From contig VRUI01000036.1 of the NCBI GenBank assembly GCA_019456225.1, forward strand, positions 1-46,076: a stretch of 46,076 nt of DNA, read 5' to 3'. This stretch comes from Planctomycetota bacterium. Lineage in GTDB: Bacteria > Planctomycetota > Phycisphaerae > Sedimentisphaerales > Anaerohalosphaeraceae. Position numbers and translations under genes: made by a program. Positions 24,090-32,829 of the stretch are shown here, piece by piece. The notes under the pieces were generated by a model. It was not told where the DNA came from. It made no database searches and saw nothing but the letters and a program-made list of their open reading frames with translations. Numbering within the stretch: the stretch's first letter is position 1; each line of letters begins with the position of its first letter.

Positions 24090-24797
24090 ATGAAAGAAAG
24101 TAATTTAGGGCAGCTTGAAGAGTTGCTCGGATATCAATTCAAGGACCAGTCACTTCTCGTTAAAGCGATGACTCATTCATCGCTTGCCGACAATCGTTCA
24201 GACAGCAACGAAAGGCTTGAGTTTTTCGGAGACGCGATACTTGACCTGGTGATCTGCGAGACACTTTTTGAACGTTTTCCTCAGTACCAGGAGGGCGATT
24301 TGACGAAGATCAAGAGCATGCTCGTTTCGCGTAAGACTTGTTCAAGGGTCGCCATGGGGCTGGACTTTTCACGTTTTGCGAAAGTCGGAAAAGGTATGGA
24401 AAAGACGCGTGCTATGGCAGGTTCGATCTCTGCGGGTATCTTTGAGGCGATAGTTGCCGCGATCTATCTTGACGGTGGGCAGGCGGCGGCGAGGGAGTTT
24501 ATCCTGCGATTGTTTAACCCGCTGATCAATAAGGCAAACTCGCGTCAGCATCACGAAAACTTCAAGTCACTTCTTCAGCAGCACTGCCAGCGAAGATACT
24601 CGACGACTCCGGATTATCTCCTTCTTGATGAGAAGGGGCCTGACCATAATAAGTGTTTCGAGATTGGGATCGTTATCGAGCATCGACATTTTCCGACGGC
24701 GTGGGGGGTAACAAAAAAAGACGCCGAACAGAAAGCGGCGTTCATGACGCTGGTGGAACTGGGGGTACTGGAGCCGGAAGAACCAGCTGAGGAGTAG
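24090..24797 (+). CDS. rnc: Ribonuclease III
   Basis: A 235-residue dsRNA endonuclease for rRNA processing and mRNA turnover. Catalytic domain: THSSLAD, NERLEFFGDAILDLVICE (the signature nonamer, with Glu and Asp metal ligands near residues 40-48), and GIFEAIVAAIYLDGGQ with the second Glu/Asp set. The dsRNA-binding domain follows: NFKSLLQQHCQRRYSTTPDY, GPDHNKCFEIGIVI and WGVTKKDAEQKAAFMTL. Length is normal. The start follows AGGA with a long spacer. Immediately downstream are tandem dispersed repeats (24821-25030). Confidence 0.95.
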   Translation: MKESNLGQLEELLGYQFKDQSLLVKAMTHSSLADNRSDSNERLEFFGDAILDLVICETLFERFPQYQEGDLTKIKSMLVSRKTCSRVAMGLDFSRFAKVGKGMEKTRAMAGSISAGIFEAIVAAIYLDGGQAAAREFILRLFNPLINKANSRQHHENFKSLLQQHCQRRYSTTPDYLLLDEKGPDHNKCFEIGIVIEHRHFPTAWGVTKKDAEQKAAFMTLVELGVLEPEEPAEE

Positions 24798-24820
24798 CGA
24801 TCAGCCGCGTTCGCACTTAC

Positions 24821-24908
24821 TTCCTTATTCGATATTCCTTGTTGGATATTGGCTATTCGTTCTTGTGATCTGAATATCCAATAACGAATAAGGAATAACC
24901 AATAACCA
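24821..24908. repeat. Inverted-repeat hairpin unit, first copy
   Basis: Arm 24821-24859 (TTCCTTATTCGATATTCCTT onward) and arm 24872-24908 (GAATATCCAATAACGAATAA onward) are imperfect reverse complements over about 38 bases and would form a long AT-rich hairpin. A second unit follows at 24941. Confidence 0.8.
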
Positions 24909-24940
24909 AATAAAAGCACTCTGACCTGTTCGTTTTTTAC

Positions 24941-25030
24941 TTCCTTGTTCGATATTCCTTGTTGGATATTGGCTATTCGCTTTTAACGACCTGGATATCC
25001 AATAACGAACAAGGAATAACCAATAACCAA
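24941..25030. repeat. Inverted-repeat hairpin unit, second copy
   Basis: Arms 24941-24979 and 24993-25030 nearly repeat the unit at 24821-24908 in sequence and spacing. Both units are preceded by a similar TTCG....TTAC spacer. The same arm occurs alone at 11762-11799 and, in the other orientation, at 25502-25533. Confidence 0.8.
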
Positions 25031-25049
25031 AAGAGAAACTTTAAACCAT

Positions 25050-25454
25050 TCACCTTTTCCCATCATTGAGTTTCTTTTTTGAGGTCTCTATACTCTTGAA
25101 CATAATTGAGATCAGTTCATTCGTTTCCTCAAGCAATGGAGAAAGTTTTGACATGGGCTGAACCATTCCAGACCTGGCAATGACTTTTAGCCACACTTCA
25201 GTTTCCCACAATTCCTTCAGAGCCAGTTTTAGCTTATGAATAAAATCCGGTCTTGACTCTGCACTTTGAGCTTCACCATAGTTAGCAGCAGGAGACGTTC
25301 CGCTTCTTAATATCTGAGAACATATATGATTACCCGCTTTTGTATTAGGAAGAACTTCAGTAACCTTGATAATACTGACCGAATAATCAACAAATCGATC
25401 TTGTAAATCAAACTTCTTCTTACCGTTACAATCTTTACTGTAATTGTCCTTCAC
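25050..25454 (-). CDS. Four-helix-bundle protein (S23/IVP family)
   Basis: A 134-residue protein of the four-helix-bundle family first seen as S23 in intervening sequences of 23S rRNA and related to the avd accessory protein of diversity-generating retroelements. Signature: FDLQDRFVDYSVSIIKVTEVLP, ICSQILRSGTSPAANYGEAQSAES, then DFIHKLKLALKELWETEVWLKVI. I favour a GTG start at 25454 because AGAAAGGA lies about 8 bases upstream; a TTG at 25478 is possible but lacks one. The gene is bracketed by dispersed repeats ending 20 bases after its stop (24993-25030) and beginning 47 bases before its start (25502-25533), as if gene and repeats move together. Function unknown. Confidence 0.85.
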   Translation of the reverse strand: MKDNYSKDCNGKKKFDLQDRFVDYSVSIIKVTEVLPNTKAGNHICSQILRSGTSPAANYGEAQSAESRPDFIHKLKLALKELWETEVWLKVIARSGMVQPMSKLSPLLEETNELISIMFKSIETSKKKLNDGKR

Positions 25455-25501
25455 AAATAACGAATCCTTTCTAAGCAATGTTGCCAGATTTTCCCTTCAT
25501 C

Positions 25502-25533
25502 ATTCGATATTCCTTGTTGGATATTGGCTATTC
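25502..25533 (-). repeat. Dispersed repeat arm upstream of four-helix-bundle gene
   Basis: A single arm (ATTCGATATTCCTTGTTGG onward) nearly identical to 24828-24857 and 24948-24977. It is in inverted orientation relative to the arm at 24993-25030 on the other side of the gene. Confidence 0.8.
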
Positions 25534-25544
25534 ATTTTTTTTGA

Positions 25545-25793
25545 TTAGCTTGTTATGAAGGCTACCAGTATATTTAGTCCTACGCCGGCTAAAATCAGGA
25601 ATATGCTGATCGTTAAAAATAGAACAACAACTTCCTTGATGAATATTTTTGGGAAGATGACTCTCAGTTTTGTCGCTTTGTAGACGATCGCTATAGACAA
25701 GATAAGAGGGAACATCCAGAGCATCGAAGCGGGGGATGTTGGGATGTCTATTGGCGACATAAAACCGGCTAGTATGATTGAAATGCTATTCAT
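25545..25793 (-). CDS. Small membrane protein, unknown
   Basis: An 82-residue protein with two hydrophobic helices (about residues 22-38 and 54-78) joined by a basic loop YKATKLRVIFPKIFIK. It overlaps the end of the upstream membrane-protein gene by 8 bases (25786-25793), placing it third in a coupled operon with the PpiD-like gene. I recognise no family. Confidence 0.7.
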   Translation of the reverse strand: MNSISIILAGFMSPIDIPTSPASMLWMFPLILSIAIVYKATKLRVIFPKIFIKEVVVLFLTISIFLILAGVGLNILVAFITS

Positions 25794-26217
25794 CTTCTTC
25801 GCTCCCGATCATCTCGCCGCGACCGCTGTGTGCCATATAAACAGCACTTAAGATCGCCAGCAGGTTCAATGCTCCTGCGATGGCGGTGTATATTTGTCCG
25901 TAGTCATGCGGGTTTCCGTAGCTTACAATCCCTACCATTTCTCCGTTCGGGTCCATTTGCTTAATATTTGCCAGCAGGGATACCCCAGGCGTTGTGAGCA
26001 TCTGGCCGATGTACCATGGCCATGCTCCGGGCGGGTCAATTACGCCTACCGAGCCGATATAGAGACCGACTGCAAAAGTCAGCGTTATCGTCACGAAAAT
26101 GATCGCGGCGCGTTTTTTCTCCTTGATGAAGAAATGTCCGCCGCCTGGAACGATCCATGCAAGGATCGCCACGATCAGCAGTAAAAGCCCATGGTCCATA
26201 TCGCTGCGCTTAGCCAT
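25786..26217 (-). CDS. Membrane protein, probably DUF6677-like
   Basis: A 143-residue membrane protein with helices at about 9-27, 35-57 and 110-130. The opening LLLIVAILAWIVPGGGHFFIKEKKRAAIIF resembles small Planctomycetota membrane proteins annotated DUF6677 (LAWLVPGxGHxxxGxxxRA); I am not certain of that name. The end is acidic (GSEEDE). The start shares one base with the stop of the PpiD-like gene (TAATG), so it is translationally coupled. A role in membrane protein folding next to the chaperone is a guess. Confidence 0.7.
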   Translation of the reverse strand: MAKRSDMDHGLLLLIVAILAWIVPGGGHFFIKEKKRAAIIFVTITLTFAVGLYIGSVGVIDPPGAWPWYIGQMLTTPGVSLLANIKQMDPNGEMVGIVSYGNPHDYGQIYTAIAGALNLLAILSAVYMAHSGRGEMIGSEEDE

Positions 26218-28475
26218 TAAGCATCTCCGTCTTTGTCGGTTTTGTCTTTATCTTCTTCGCTGTCGCCGTCTTTTGGCTCTTCAGAGTCGCTTGCCGTGGC
26301 GGTCCACTCGAATCCCATGCGTTCGATGATGTTATCCGGCGAGAAATGTATCAGAGCAAGGCTGTCACTGCGGCTTGCGTCCAGGTTGTAGGCAGTCATT
26401 GCTTTGCTTTTTTCGTAATCGTCTATAGTGACCCGCGAACGGGATACTTTTTTTACTACGTAGCATGCTCTCTCTGCCGGGGACTCTATGATGACGCTCA
26501 GGTCATTGGCGTCTGTCTCGTCTGCTGGTATGAGTCCATAAAGCTTCTCATTTAGCAGTTCTTCAGCAGCTCTCCACCTGATCGTATTCTGTGTTAGAGA
26601 AACGTTCATTCCCGCTGTGCGTATTTCAAAGTCCTTCTTGTCGCGCAGCGAAGATCTTGTTTTCTCCTGCGGCGCTGAAAGACTTATTTGTCCGACGCTT
26701 ACTTCTTTGCCGGCGAGCGAGTCGTTAAACTCTTCGATGGCTTTTTCCCAATCATCCTTAGTTTCGAGTAAACTGACAAATTCTTCTGCTAGTTCTTTTG
26801 CGATCTTTACAGAGGCTTGATCTTTGAGGTCCTTGATGACGTCATCTTTAACGTTGTAGATGTTTTCGGATAAAATTATGCTCTCATCGAGAACGACACT
26901 TTTAATGTCGTAGGAATGTTCAAGATTCTCCGGTACATATTCTTTATTGGCTTCTACAACTCTGACCAGTGCGACCATACTTGAATACCGGTCCTTTAGC
27001 GGGCCGATATTTTGCCACATATTCGGTTTTGCCGGATCGAACCTTCCCAGTTTTGTTATCCCCAGTTCGTCGACGGCAAAAAGGATCTTGTCGAGTCCCA
27101 GACCTGCCGTGCTTCTTGTTGACGGTAACTGCAGCGTGCGAAGGTTCGGGTCGCTGAATATCATTTCTTCACTTAGTTTGCCGGTCGTGCCGGTGTGGAC
27201 TGTAACACCGTGTTCCTCTGCGATTGCCTTGGCGACAGCTTTATAATCGGCGGAGTGTTCCTTATATAACTCGCTGGTAGGCTTTTGCATGTCAATGCCT
27301 GCAAAACCTTCGTCGGCGGCGTCGACTACGTTGATCATTATCTGGTCGGCTTTAATTGAGGTGTTTTGGCGTGTTAGAATTCCGCGTATTCCGGCGGCAA
27401 CATCGGAGTAATCCTTTGTAACGGGTATTTTATCACCGTCCGGTTCATTGGGGTCAACAGGTTCCTCGCTGGTGTAAGTCTGCAGATTGTCACGGTAGTA
27501 ATCTTCCATGTCCTGTGCGGTGGGCTGATCAATAACTTTCTCGATATCTTTAAGCTTGACGATTATATATTCGAAGACAACTGCCGCAGGCTGCTTGTAT
27601 CCGAAACCGTAAGGGTTTTCTTTTGTGTAAACTCCGGGTGTGAAGTCTTTGTACTTGTCGAATTGAGCGGCAATCTCATCATCGGTCGGTTCGGGCAGAT
27701 TCGGTTCGATCGGACTGACCTGAAACCTGACCATCTCGGCTTTGATCTTTTCTCCGTCAAGGCCCATAAGCGATTGAACCTGTGCGATAGTTGTATCTTC
27801 GTTGGTAAGTATGGTTTTGGCATATTCGGATACGGCGAGAAGGTCCGAGAAAATTGATACAATCTCGTCGGAGCGTTTTTGGTAACGATTTGAGATAGCG
27901 CCTACCAGCGTTGCCGCATCCATATTTCGACCTGAAAAGATAGGCACCATATCCCTTAGAAGGCCTTTGGTTGCTGCGTCAGATATGGCGATGCCGGCGT
28001 TTTTGGCTTCGGCTTTCAGGAGCAGCCAGCGAATGTCATTTCTTCCTTCCAGTTGCATGAAGAACGAATCGATTTGCTGAGCCGATGCCTGGAGACTGTT
28101 TTGCTGCATTGACATTGCAAAATACTTCAGTCGCCTGTTTTCTTCAGCGGCCATCCTGGGGTCGGGAAAGAGAACCTGCGACAGGAGCAAGTCTTTCGTG
28201 TTACGATTACCTTGCCGATCGACCCTGTTAAGGTAATCGACGGCCATCAGTTCTTGCAGTATCTTAAGCTCGGTCCCTGCGTTGAAAATTTCGGTAGAAG
28301 TGACCTTTACATTGTCTCCGTAGACCGCGACGGATTTACCCGAACTGAACCATCGGTTGATTTGATTTATGATCGGGCGAAGCGAAGATCCCAGAACAAA
28401 ACCTACCATAATAAAGATGAGCAAAAAGACCATGATCTTATTGCTGTTTTTCCGCATTGACTTTATTAGACTCAT
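26217..28475 (-). CDS. SurA/PpiD-like periplasmic folding factor
   Basis: A 752-residue protein with a PpiD-type layout: a short cytoplasmic start (SLIKSMRKNSNKIM), one membrane helix at about 14-32, then a long periplasmic part with the SurA_N-like region (SVAVYGDNVKVTSTEIFNAG, RRLKYFAMSMQQNSLQASAQ). The later stretch could hold a divergent parvulin domain, but I do not see a clear catalytic signature, so chaperone without isomerase activity is possible. The C-terminus is extremely acidic (SEEPKDGDSEEDKDKTDKDGDA region). AAAGGTAG precedes the ATG. It heads a three-gene minus-strand operon with two small membrane proteins. Confidence 0.75.
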   Translation of the reverse strand: MSLIKSMRKNSNKIMVFLLIFIMVGFVLGSSLRPIINQINRWFSSGKSVAVYGDNVKVTSTEIFNAGTELKILQELMAVDYLNRVDRQGNRNTKDLLLSQVLFPDPRMAAEENRRLKYFAMSMQQNSLQASAQQIDSFFMQLEGRNDIRWLLLKAEAKNAGIAISDAATKGLLRDMVPIFSGRNMDAATLVGAISNRYQKRSDEIVSIFSDLLAVSEYAKTILTNEDTTIAQVQSLMGLDGEKIKAEMVRFQVSPIEPNLPEPTDDEIAAQFDKYKDFTPGVYTKENPYGFGYKQPAAVVFEYIIVKLKDIEKVIDQPTAQDMEDYYRDNLQTYTSEEPVDPNEPDGDKIPVTKDYSDVAAGIRGILTRQNTSIKADQIMINVVDAADEGFAGIDMQKPTSELYKEHSADYKAVAKAIAEEHGVTVHTGTTGKLSEEMIFSDPNLRTLQLPSTRSTAGLGLDKILFAVDELGITKLGRFDPAKPNMWQNIGPLKDRYSSMVALVRVVEANKEYVPENLEHSYDIKSVVLDESIILSENIYNVKDDVIKDLKDQASVKIAKELAEEFVSLLETKDDWEKAIEEFNDSLAGKEVSVGQISLSAPQEKTRSSLRDKKDFEIRTAGMNVSLTQNTIRWRAAEELLNEKLYGLIPADETDANDLSVIIESPAERACYVVKKVSRSRVTIDDYEKSKAMTAYNLDASRSDSLALIHFSPDNIIERMGFEWTATASDSEEPKDGDSEEDKDKTDKDGDA

Positions 28476-28828
28476 AGCACTACCTTTGGGTATTTAATAG
28501 TATTGTTATATTAATAATATGGCAAAACATAAGAATATAACTATCTGTAATTTGAATGCAAGTAAAATACTGCTGTTGAGAAAAAACAACATAATTTTAG
28601 CAATTAGCAATTAGCGATTGGCGATTAGTTGGGCGGATTATTGAAAAAATGCCGCTAAAAACCTGATACAATCCCTCAAAACCCACTTATCTGGCGGTTT
28701 TGGTACTTTGAGATTGATTTTTGCAAAGGTTTCGCTTATAATATACCGAAAAGACGTTAGAACTGTATATTTAAGGTGTGTATCGATCACACGCGGTGAA
28801 ATGTGAATACTGAGGCTCAGGAGAAAAT
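28476..28828 (+). promoter_or_regulatory. Divergent intergenic region with consensus promoter
   Basis: Separates the PpiD-like gene from the plus-strand membrane protein. It contains tandem ATTAGCAATTAGCGATTGGCG-like units at about 28600-28630. A good sigma-70 promoter, TTGATT (28714-28719), 17 bases, TATAAT (28737-28742), would start near 28749 and drive the gene at 28829. Confidence 0.65.
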
Positions 28829-29701
28829 ATGATGGATGATAAACCAAAAGTAAACAATGTTGTTGATACTACCGATTGCCTGGAAGCAATTGGGGCTTTT
28901 AAGGCAATGAAAAACCTCTTTTTTATGGTGGTATTCATCTGCCTGATAGTCCTTCAGGGCATTTTTTGGCTGAATTATCTCGGGTACATTGATGTTTCCG
29001 AAGCTTCTGTAGAGCCTGCGGCGGCCGTTGTTATTGAAGAACCGGCCGAGTCGGCTATACCGGCTATGTCGGATATTGAAGCTATTATTGAAAGCGGAAC
29101 TGGGGCACTTACCGGTCCTGTTGCCGGTGGAGTCGCAAATGACGTTACGATCAAAGAGCATGCCGATAAAGTTGTCGCGGACGTAACTGAAGGTGAAACG
29201 GATTCCGAAACCGAAACAGATGAAGATGCAGCCGCAACTGCCGATGAGGTTGACGAAGAAGCATCTACAGGAGGTTTAGCCAAATACATGCCAAAATATG
29301 AGCACGCCGTTATAGCTGTCAGGATATGTAACTTTGTCCTTGTCATTTCGGCGACGATTTATTGTCTTATCCTGCTTATGAGCGTCAAGATATCTCTTAT
29401 CGGCAGGCTTGGCGGAATAAGCCACATATCCAGAGCCTTCTTCCTGTCACTTTTTGCACTGGTTATCCTGCTGCCCTGGCAGGGACTTTTCGATGGTGTT
29501 GTCCTGGGTGTGATATATCTGCCCGCCGAACTATTCAGTAAATGGGTTCTGACCGATGAATCGACGCTCGTCTGCAAGATCATGTATTTTGCCAGATTTA
29601 GCGGAATGTGGGGCATATCGCTGCTGCTTTTACTGATGGCACAGGCAAGGTCGTCAAAGTGGTCGAAAACTACTCTTCGCAGACTAGGCATCCTCAGATA
29701 A
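28829..29701 (+). CDS. Multipass membrane protein with acidic insert, unknown
   Basis: A 290-residue protein. An amphipathic N-terminus leads to a first membrane helix (about 30-50, LFFMVVFICLIVLQGIFWL). Residues 55-150 are Ala/Glu/Thr-rich and acidic (GETDSETETDEDAAATADEVDEE). Four more helices follow (about 165-190, 205-222, 225-245, 262-280), with a VRICNFVLVISATIYCLILLMSVKISL stretch and a basic C-terminus. AGGAG lies 8 bases before the ATG. Driven by the promoter at 28714. I recognise no family. Confidence 0.75.
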   Translation: MMDDKPKVNNVVDTTDCLEAIGAFKAMKNLFFMVVFICLIVLQGIFWLNYLGYIDVSEASVEPAAAVVIEEPAESAIPAMSDIEAIIESGTGALTGPVAGGVANDVTIKEHADKVVADVTEGETDSETETDEDAAATADEVDEEASTGGLAKYMPKYEHAVIAVRICNFVLVISATIYCLILLMSVKISLIGRLGGISHISRAFFLSLFALVILLPWQGLFDGVVLGVIYLPAELFSKWVLTDESTLVCKIMYFARFSGMWGISLLLLLMAQARSSKWSKTTLRRLGILR

Positions 29702-29738
29702 CCTGAAATCAAGATTACAAATTTACAGGATTAGTCAA

Positions 29739-30623
29739 ATGTCAAAGCAACGGATTGCTTTTATTGGCGCCGGGATCATGGGGGCGCCTATGGCTGTTAA
29801 CCTGCTTAAGGCAGGGTTTCGGCTCAATATTTTCTCCAGGACAAAATCAAAGGCCCAGGCCGTTATCGAAGCAGGGGGTGTCTGGGTTGAGTCTCCCGCT
29901 GCCGCTGCAGCGGACGCTGATGTCGTGATCACCTGTGTAACCGATACCCCGGATGTCGAAGCGGTTTTGCTTGGTGCAGGCGGAGTTATCGAGTCGGCAC
30001 GGCAGGGTATGATCTGCATCGACATGTCGACGATCTCACCGCAAGTAACAAAGCAGATAAGCTCTTCGCTTGCAGCAAAAGGTACCGTTCTGATAGACGC
30101 TCCAATAAGCGGCGGTCAGGTCGGTGCGATAGAGGCGAAGCTTTCGATAATGGCAGGAGGGCCGGCTGAGGCACTTAAAAAGGTTCGCCCGATCCTCGAG
30201 GCTATGGGCAAATCTATCACACACTGCGGCCGGGTCGGTTCCGGGCAGATGACAAAACTTGTCAACCAGGTAATGGTGATCCATACGATCATGAGTATTT
30301 CCGAAGGGCTGGCTTTCGCAGAGGCAGCCGGACTGGACCTGGAAACGACGCTTGCGGCAACATCGGCAGGGGCGGCGGGAAGTCATTCACTGACAAATCT
30401 TGCTCCGAAGATAATCGCCGGAGATTTCAAGCCTGCTTTCATGGTCGATCTGCAGCTTAAGGACTTAAAGCTCGTGATGGATTGCGCCAGGCAGATCAAA
30501 CAGCCGCTTCCCGGCACGGCCCTGGCCGAGCAGCTTATGAGCTCTTTGCAGGCTGTAGGTAGAGGAAAAGACGGCACACAGGCACTTGTAGAAGTGATAA
30601 GGCATTTAGGTCAGAATCGCTAG
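29739..30623 (+). CDS. Beta-hydroxyacid dehydrogenase (GarR/MmsB family)
   Basis: A 294-residue NAD(P)-dependent dehydrogenase. The N-terminal Rossmann motif is IAFIGAGIMGAPMAVNLLKAGF (GxGxMGxxMA). VIDMSTISP appears as CIDMSTISP, then DAPISGGQVGAIEAKLSIMAGG and HCGRVGSGQMTKLVNQVM with the catalytic Lys (about residue 170). These define the family of tartronate-semialdehyde (2-hydroxy-3-oxopropionate) reductase and 3-hydroxyisobutyrate dehydrogenase; the two cannot be told apart here. ACAGGATTAG precedes the ATG. It follows the membrane-protein gene by 37 bases and may be cotranscribed. Confidence 0.9.
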   Translation: MSKQRIAFIGAGIMGAPMAVNLLKAGFRLNIFSRTKSKAQAVIEAGGVWVESPAAAAADADVVITCVTDTPDVEAVLLGAGGVIESARQGMICIDMSTISPQVTKQISSSLAAKGTVLIDAPISGGQVGAIEAKLSIMAGGPAEALKKVRPILEAMGKSITHCGRVGSGQMTKLVNQVMVIHTIMSISEGLAFAEAAGLDLETTLAATSAGAAGSHSLTNLAPKIIAGDFKPAFMVDLQLKDLKLVMDCARQIKQPLPGTALAEQLMSSLQAVGRGKDGTQALVEVIRHLGQNR

Positions 30624-30642
30624 TTTTAGGTTAAAACCATTT

Positions 30643-30999
30643 TTAAAAACCTGGTATCTTTGGCAGTTTTGGTTTGATCTGCCGATATGCTTCCTTGAGG
30701 AGCTTTACAGATACGCCCATTGCATCGTTTAAGATACCTTTCTTTTTGCCTGTTTTTTTCTTGCGGTTTGGTTTGCTTTTCTGAATTGGTTTGCTTTCCT
30801 TTTTTTGCCGGCTGCTGTATTCCTTAATTTGCTGCCTTTTGCTGATCGTCGGTCTATATGCAATCTGCTTGTTTACCTGCATTTTTTGAGGCCGCATACT
30901 GTTTCTGCCTTGCTTTGGTACGGAATACATGCAAACGCCGGAACTGGCGCAACCGGAGACGGCTAGTACAACTATCGACAAAAAAAACAGAATACGCAT
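30643..30999 (-). CDS. Small basic lipoprotein, unknown
   Basis: A 118-residue protein with a signal peptide and lipobox (LSIVVLAVSGC, Cys at about residue 17). The mature part is very basic and disordered: KKESKPIQKSKPNRKKKTGKKKG. It ends in a short helix, GVSVKLLKEAYRQIKPKLPKIPGF. It may bind acidic surface polymers or nucleic acid; this is only charge-based. It is convergent with the dehydrogenase gene at 30623 with only 19 bases between stops. Confidence 0.7.
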   Translation of the reverse strand: MRILFFLSIVVLAVSGCASSGVCMYSVPKQGRNSMRPQKMQVNKQIAYRPTISKRQQIKEYSSRQKKESKPIQKSKPNRKKKTGKKKGILNDAMGVSVKLLKEAYRQIKPKLPKIPGF

Positions 31000-31024
31000 T
31001 CAGACCTCACTCTTTTGTCTAATA

Positions 31025-31054
31025 CTCCAAACTGACCGAAAGGCCAGTTTGGAG
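31025..31054. terminator. Strong hairpin downstream of the pilus-like gene
   Basis: Arms CTCCAAACTG and CAGTTTGGAG close a GAAA-type tetraloop through a short GC stack. T-rich sequence follows on the plus side only (ATTTATTTTTTAG), so on the minus strand it may act as a 3' stabilising hairpin of the gene ending at 31102. Confidence 0.5.
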
Positions 31055-31101
31055 TGGTTAGTATTTATTTTTTAGTGCATGATTCAGGCATAGAGCCTAA
31101 A

Positions 31102-32454
31102 CTAATTTCTGATTTCCTGATAAGAATCGGGGTCGTAATCCAGCACGACAACAGCTTCAAATCCTGCGGGATTGTTGGTTGTTCCCGACCTGTTAAAACT
31201 AAGGGATCCCTGTCCCTGCATGATCATAGGCTCTGAGGAATAATTTATTATCGAACCGTTTATAGTTCCGCCTGCCTGACCGGTGAAACGTGCTCCGCTG
31301 CAGGCAATAACGCCGTTGATCAGGTTTGACTGGCCTGTAAAATCGACAACCGAACCGGGAGCGATCAGAAAAGTTCCAGTTTCGTTTTTGATTGCATCAT
31401 ATTCAGCTCCTACGAGCGATGAAACATCACTGCATGTTACCTGGCCGCTAAAGAAAAAGCTGTTTAAAGTGGTATCGGAACCTATGGGAGCGGTGCCTGC
31501 GATGATACCCTGTACGTCAGCTTTTCCCTCAAATTTTACGTTGTTGGGGTGCTCGACGAATAGTACGCCGTTAATCTCCATGTTATCGGAGAAAGTGGGG
31601 TTTGTGTTCGCCGCGATAATTACGTTGTTTAGCTCTGTATAGCTGCTTAAATCGGTCGAAGAGTCTATCACGTCACCTGTCGCGAATTGCCTGAAATATT
31701 CGGGGTTAGGTGTAGGGAAACCAACAGGGTCTACGCCGAGGATGATATTGTCTTCTGCGCTTGAGCCTGTTTCGCCGCCGACCTCAGAATTGTCGCCTAT
31801 TTGATAAGTGGCAAAGGGATCGACTATATGAACTTTACCTTCCACCATTGCCTTGTTGCCGATCTCGAATGAGTTTCCCATTGCGCTAGTGTCAATAAAT
31901 ATGTCAGACTCAACGGCAAGATTGAAACCGGTAATTTCCGTCTGTCCGCTCATCAGCAGGGGGCCTTTTGTGGCGACACCAAAATCAAAAACGGTATTAG
32001 CCTGCTCAATTATATTGAAATTGAAGCGTATGGTGCGGCTGAGACTGCCGCTCGTTCCTGTGATGTCGGCCTGCCAGCGGTCTGCAAGCACCGTGATGAC
32101 AGCATTGAAGCTTTCCGTCGCCGAGTCAAGGGTAACGCTGGAAAGTGTAATAGTATCTGTTGTACATACCGCATTAATACCCGTTAAACCTTTTACGGCA
32201 AGCTGGACCTGCATCCCTGATGCAAGCGTAGCAGGCACAGGCATTCCTTCAAGCATGTGCCTGATGATCTGCGCACCGGATTGAGCGTTGGCCATCACAC
32301 GGTTTCCGCGTTTGTGGTTATTGGCAAGCTGGGCATTTGCTGACGACATCGTAACCATTGAGACGGAAAGAGAGGCGAGTATCGCAATAAATATCATTGC
32401 GATAATAAATACAATACCACGTCGATTTTTGCTTCGTTTTTTTAGGCTCTTCAT
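31102..32454 (-). CDS. PilX-like surface/pilus-assembly protein
   Basis: A 450-residue exported protein. RRGIVFIIAMIFIAILASLSVSMVTMSSANAQLANN is a type IV pilin-like N-terminal helix preceded by basic residues, as in PilX_N proteins that bundle all minor pilins of Planctomycetota. The rest is beta-rich, with repeated small motifs (SGQTEITGFNLAVESDIFID, EGKVHIVDP, MEINGVLFVEHPNNVKFEGKADVQGIIAG) resembling a right-handed beta-helix of the bactofilin/DUF7305 kind. No catalytic residues. Minus strand, monocistronic; a hairpin follows. The start has AGGAGGGCC upstream. Likely part of a pseudopilus or of the exported surface matrix. Confidence 0.7.
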   Translation of the reverse strand: MKSLKKRSKNRRGIVFIIAMIFIAILASLSVSMVTMSSANAQLANNHKRGNRVMANAQSGAQIIRHMLEGMPVPATLASGMQVQLAVKGLTGINAVCTTDTITLSSVTLDSATESFNAVITVLADRWQADITGTSGSLSRTIRFNFNIIEQANTVFDFGVATKGPLLMSGQTEITGFNLAVESDIFIDTSAMGNSFEIGNKAMVEGKVHIVDPFATYQIGDNSEVGGETGSSAEDNIILGVDPVGFPTPNPEYFRQFATGDVIDSSTDLSSYTELNNVIIAANTNPTFSDNMEINGVLFVEHPNNVKFEGKADVQGIIAGTAPIGSDTTLNSFFFSGQVTCSDVSSLVGAEYDAIKNETGTFLIAPGSVVDFTGQSNLINGVIACSGARFTGQAGGTINGSIINYSSEPMIMQGQGSLSFNRSGTTNNPAGFEAVVVLDYDPDSYQEIRN

Positions 32455-32829
32455 AATAAAGGCCCTCCTAACTGAACATAATTACCCGTCAGTTAAAGTA
32501 TGAGAAATAAAGGCATCAGAAGCAAAAAAAAACGCAATTATTTTCGCTATTAATTATAGGCTGGTCTTATAATAACCGTCTGTTCAGTGTCAAGAGTAAG
32601 TGGTCAGACATGCTTTGTAGAAAACCTGCTCCGAGCTGTCATTGACGCGAACAGACTGTGTCACAATTACTGTCCCCTATTGTTGATTATAATACCAAAA
32701 ACAGCGATTTCTTCAAAAAAAGTACCGACACCTTAAAATTACCCCCTTGAAAGCTATTGACAGGGATGGTATATTGGTGATATCGGATTTTATACATTAA
32801 TATCAATTTTGTTGTAATGGAGACTGAAA
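32455..32829. other. Intergenic with IS-end/REP relic
   Basis: No gene. A copy of a 55-bp repeat (32597-32651) similar to 42009-42063 lies in the middle. The rest is AT-rich. RBS for the next gene: GGAGACTGAAA before 32830. Confidence 0.5.
32597..32651 (+). repeat. Diverged IS left-end/REP composite
   Basis: TAAGTGGTCAGACATGCTTT onward, then TGTAGAAAACCTGCTCCGAG; matches 42009-42063 at all but about 6 of 55 positions. The first 27 bases match the left inverted repeat of the IS at 35125. Confidence 0.75.

Noticed and set aside
24821-25030. Repeats resembling a CRISPR array
   Set aside because: Only two units, each an imperfect inverted repeat, with no regular spacers and no cas genes.
28600-28630. 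Tandem AATTAGC-type repeats as a regulatory array
   Set aside because: Short, degenerate and also present at 21255 and 46022; looks like background repeat in this genome.
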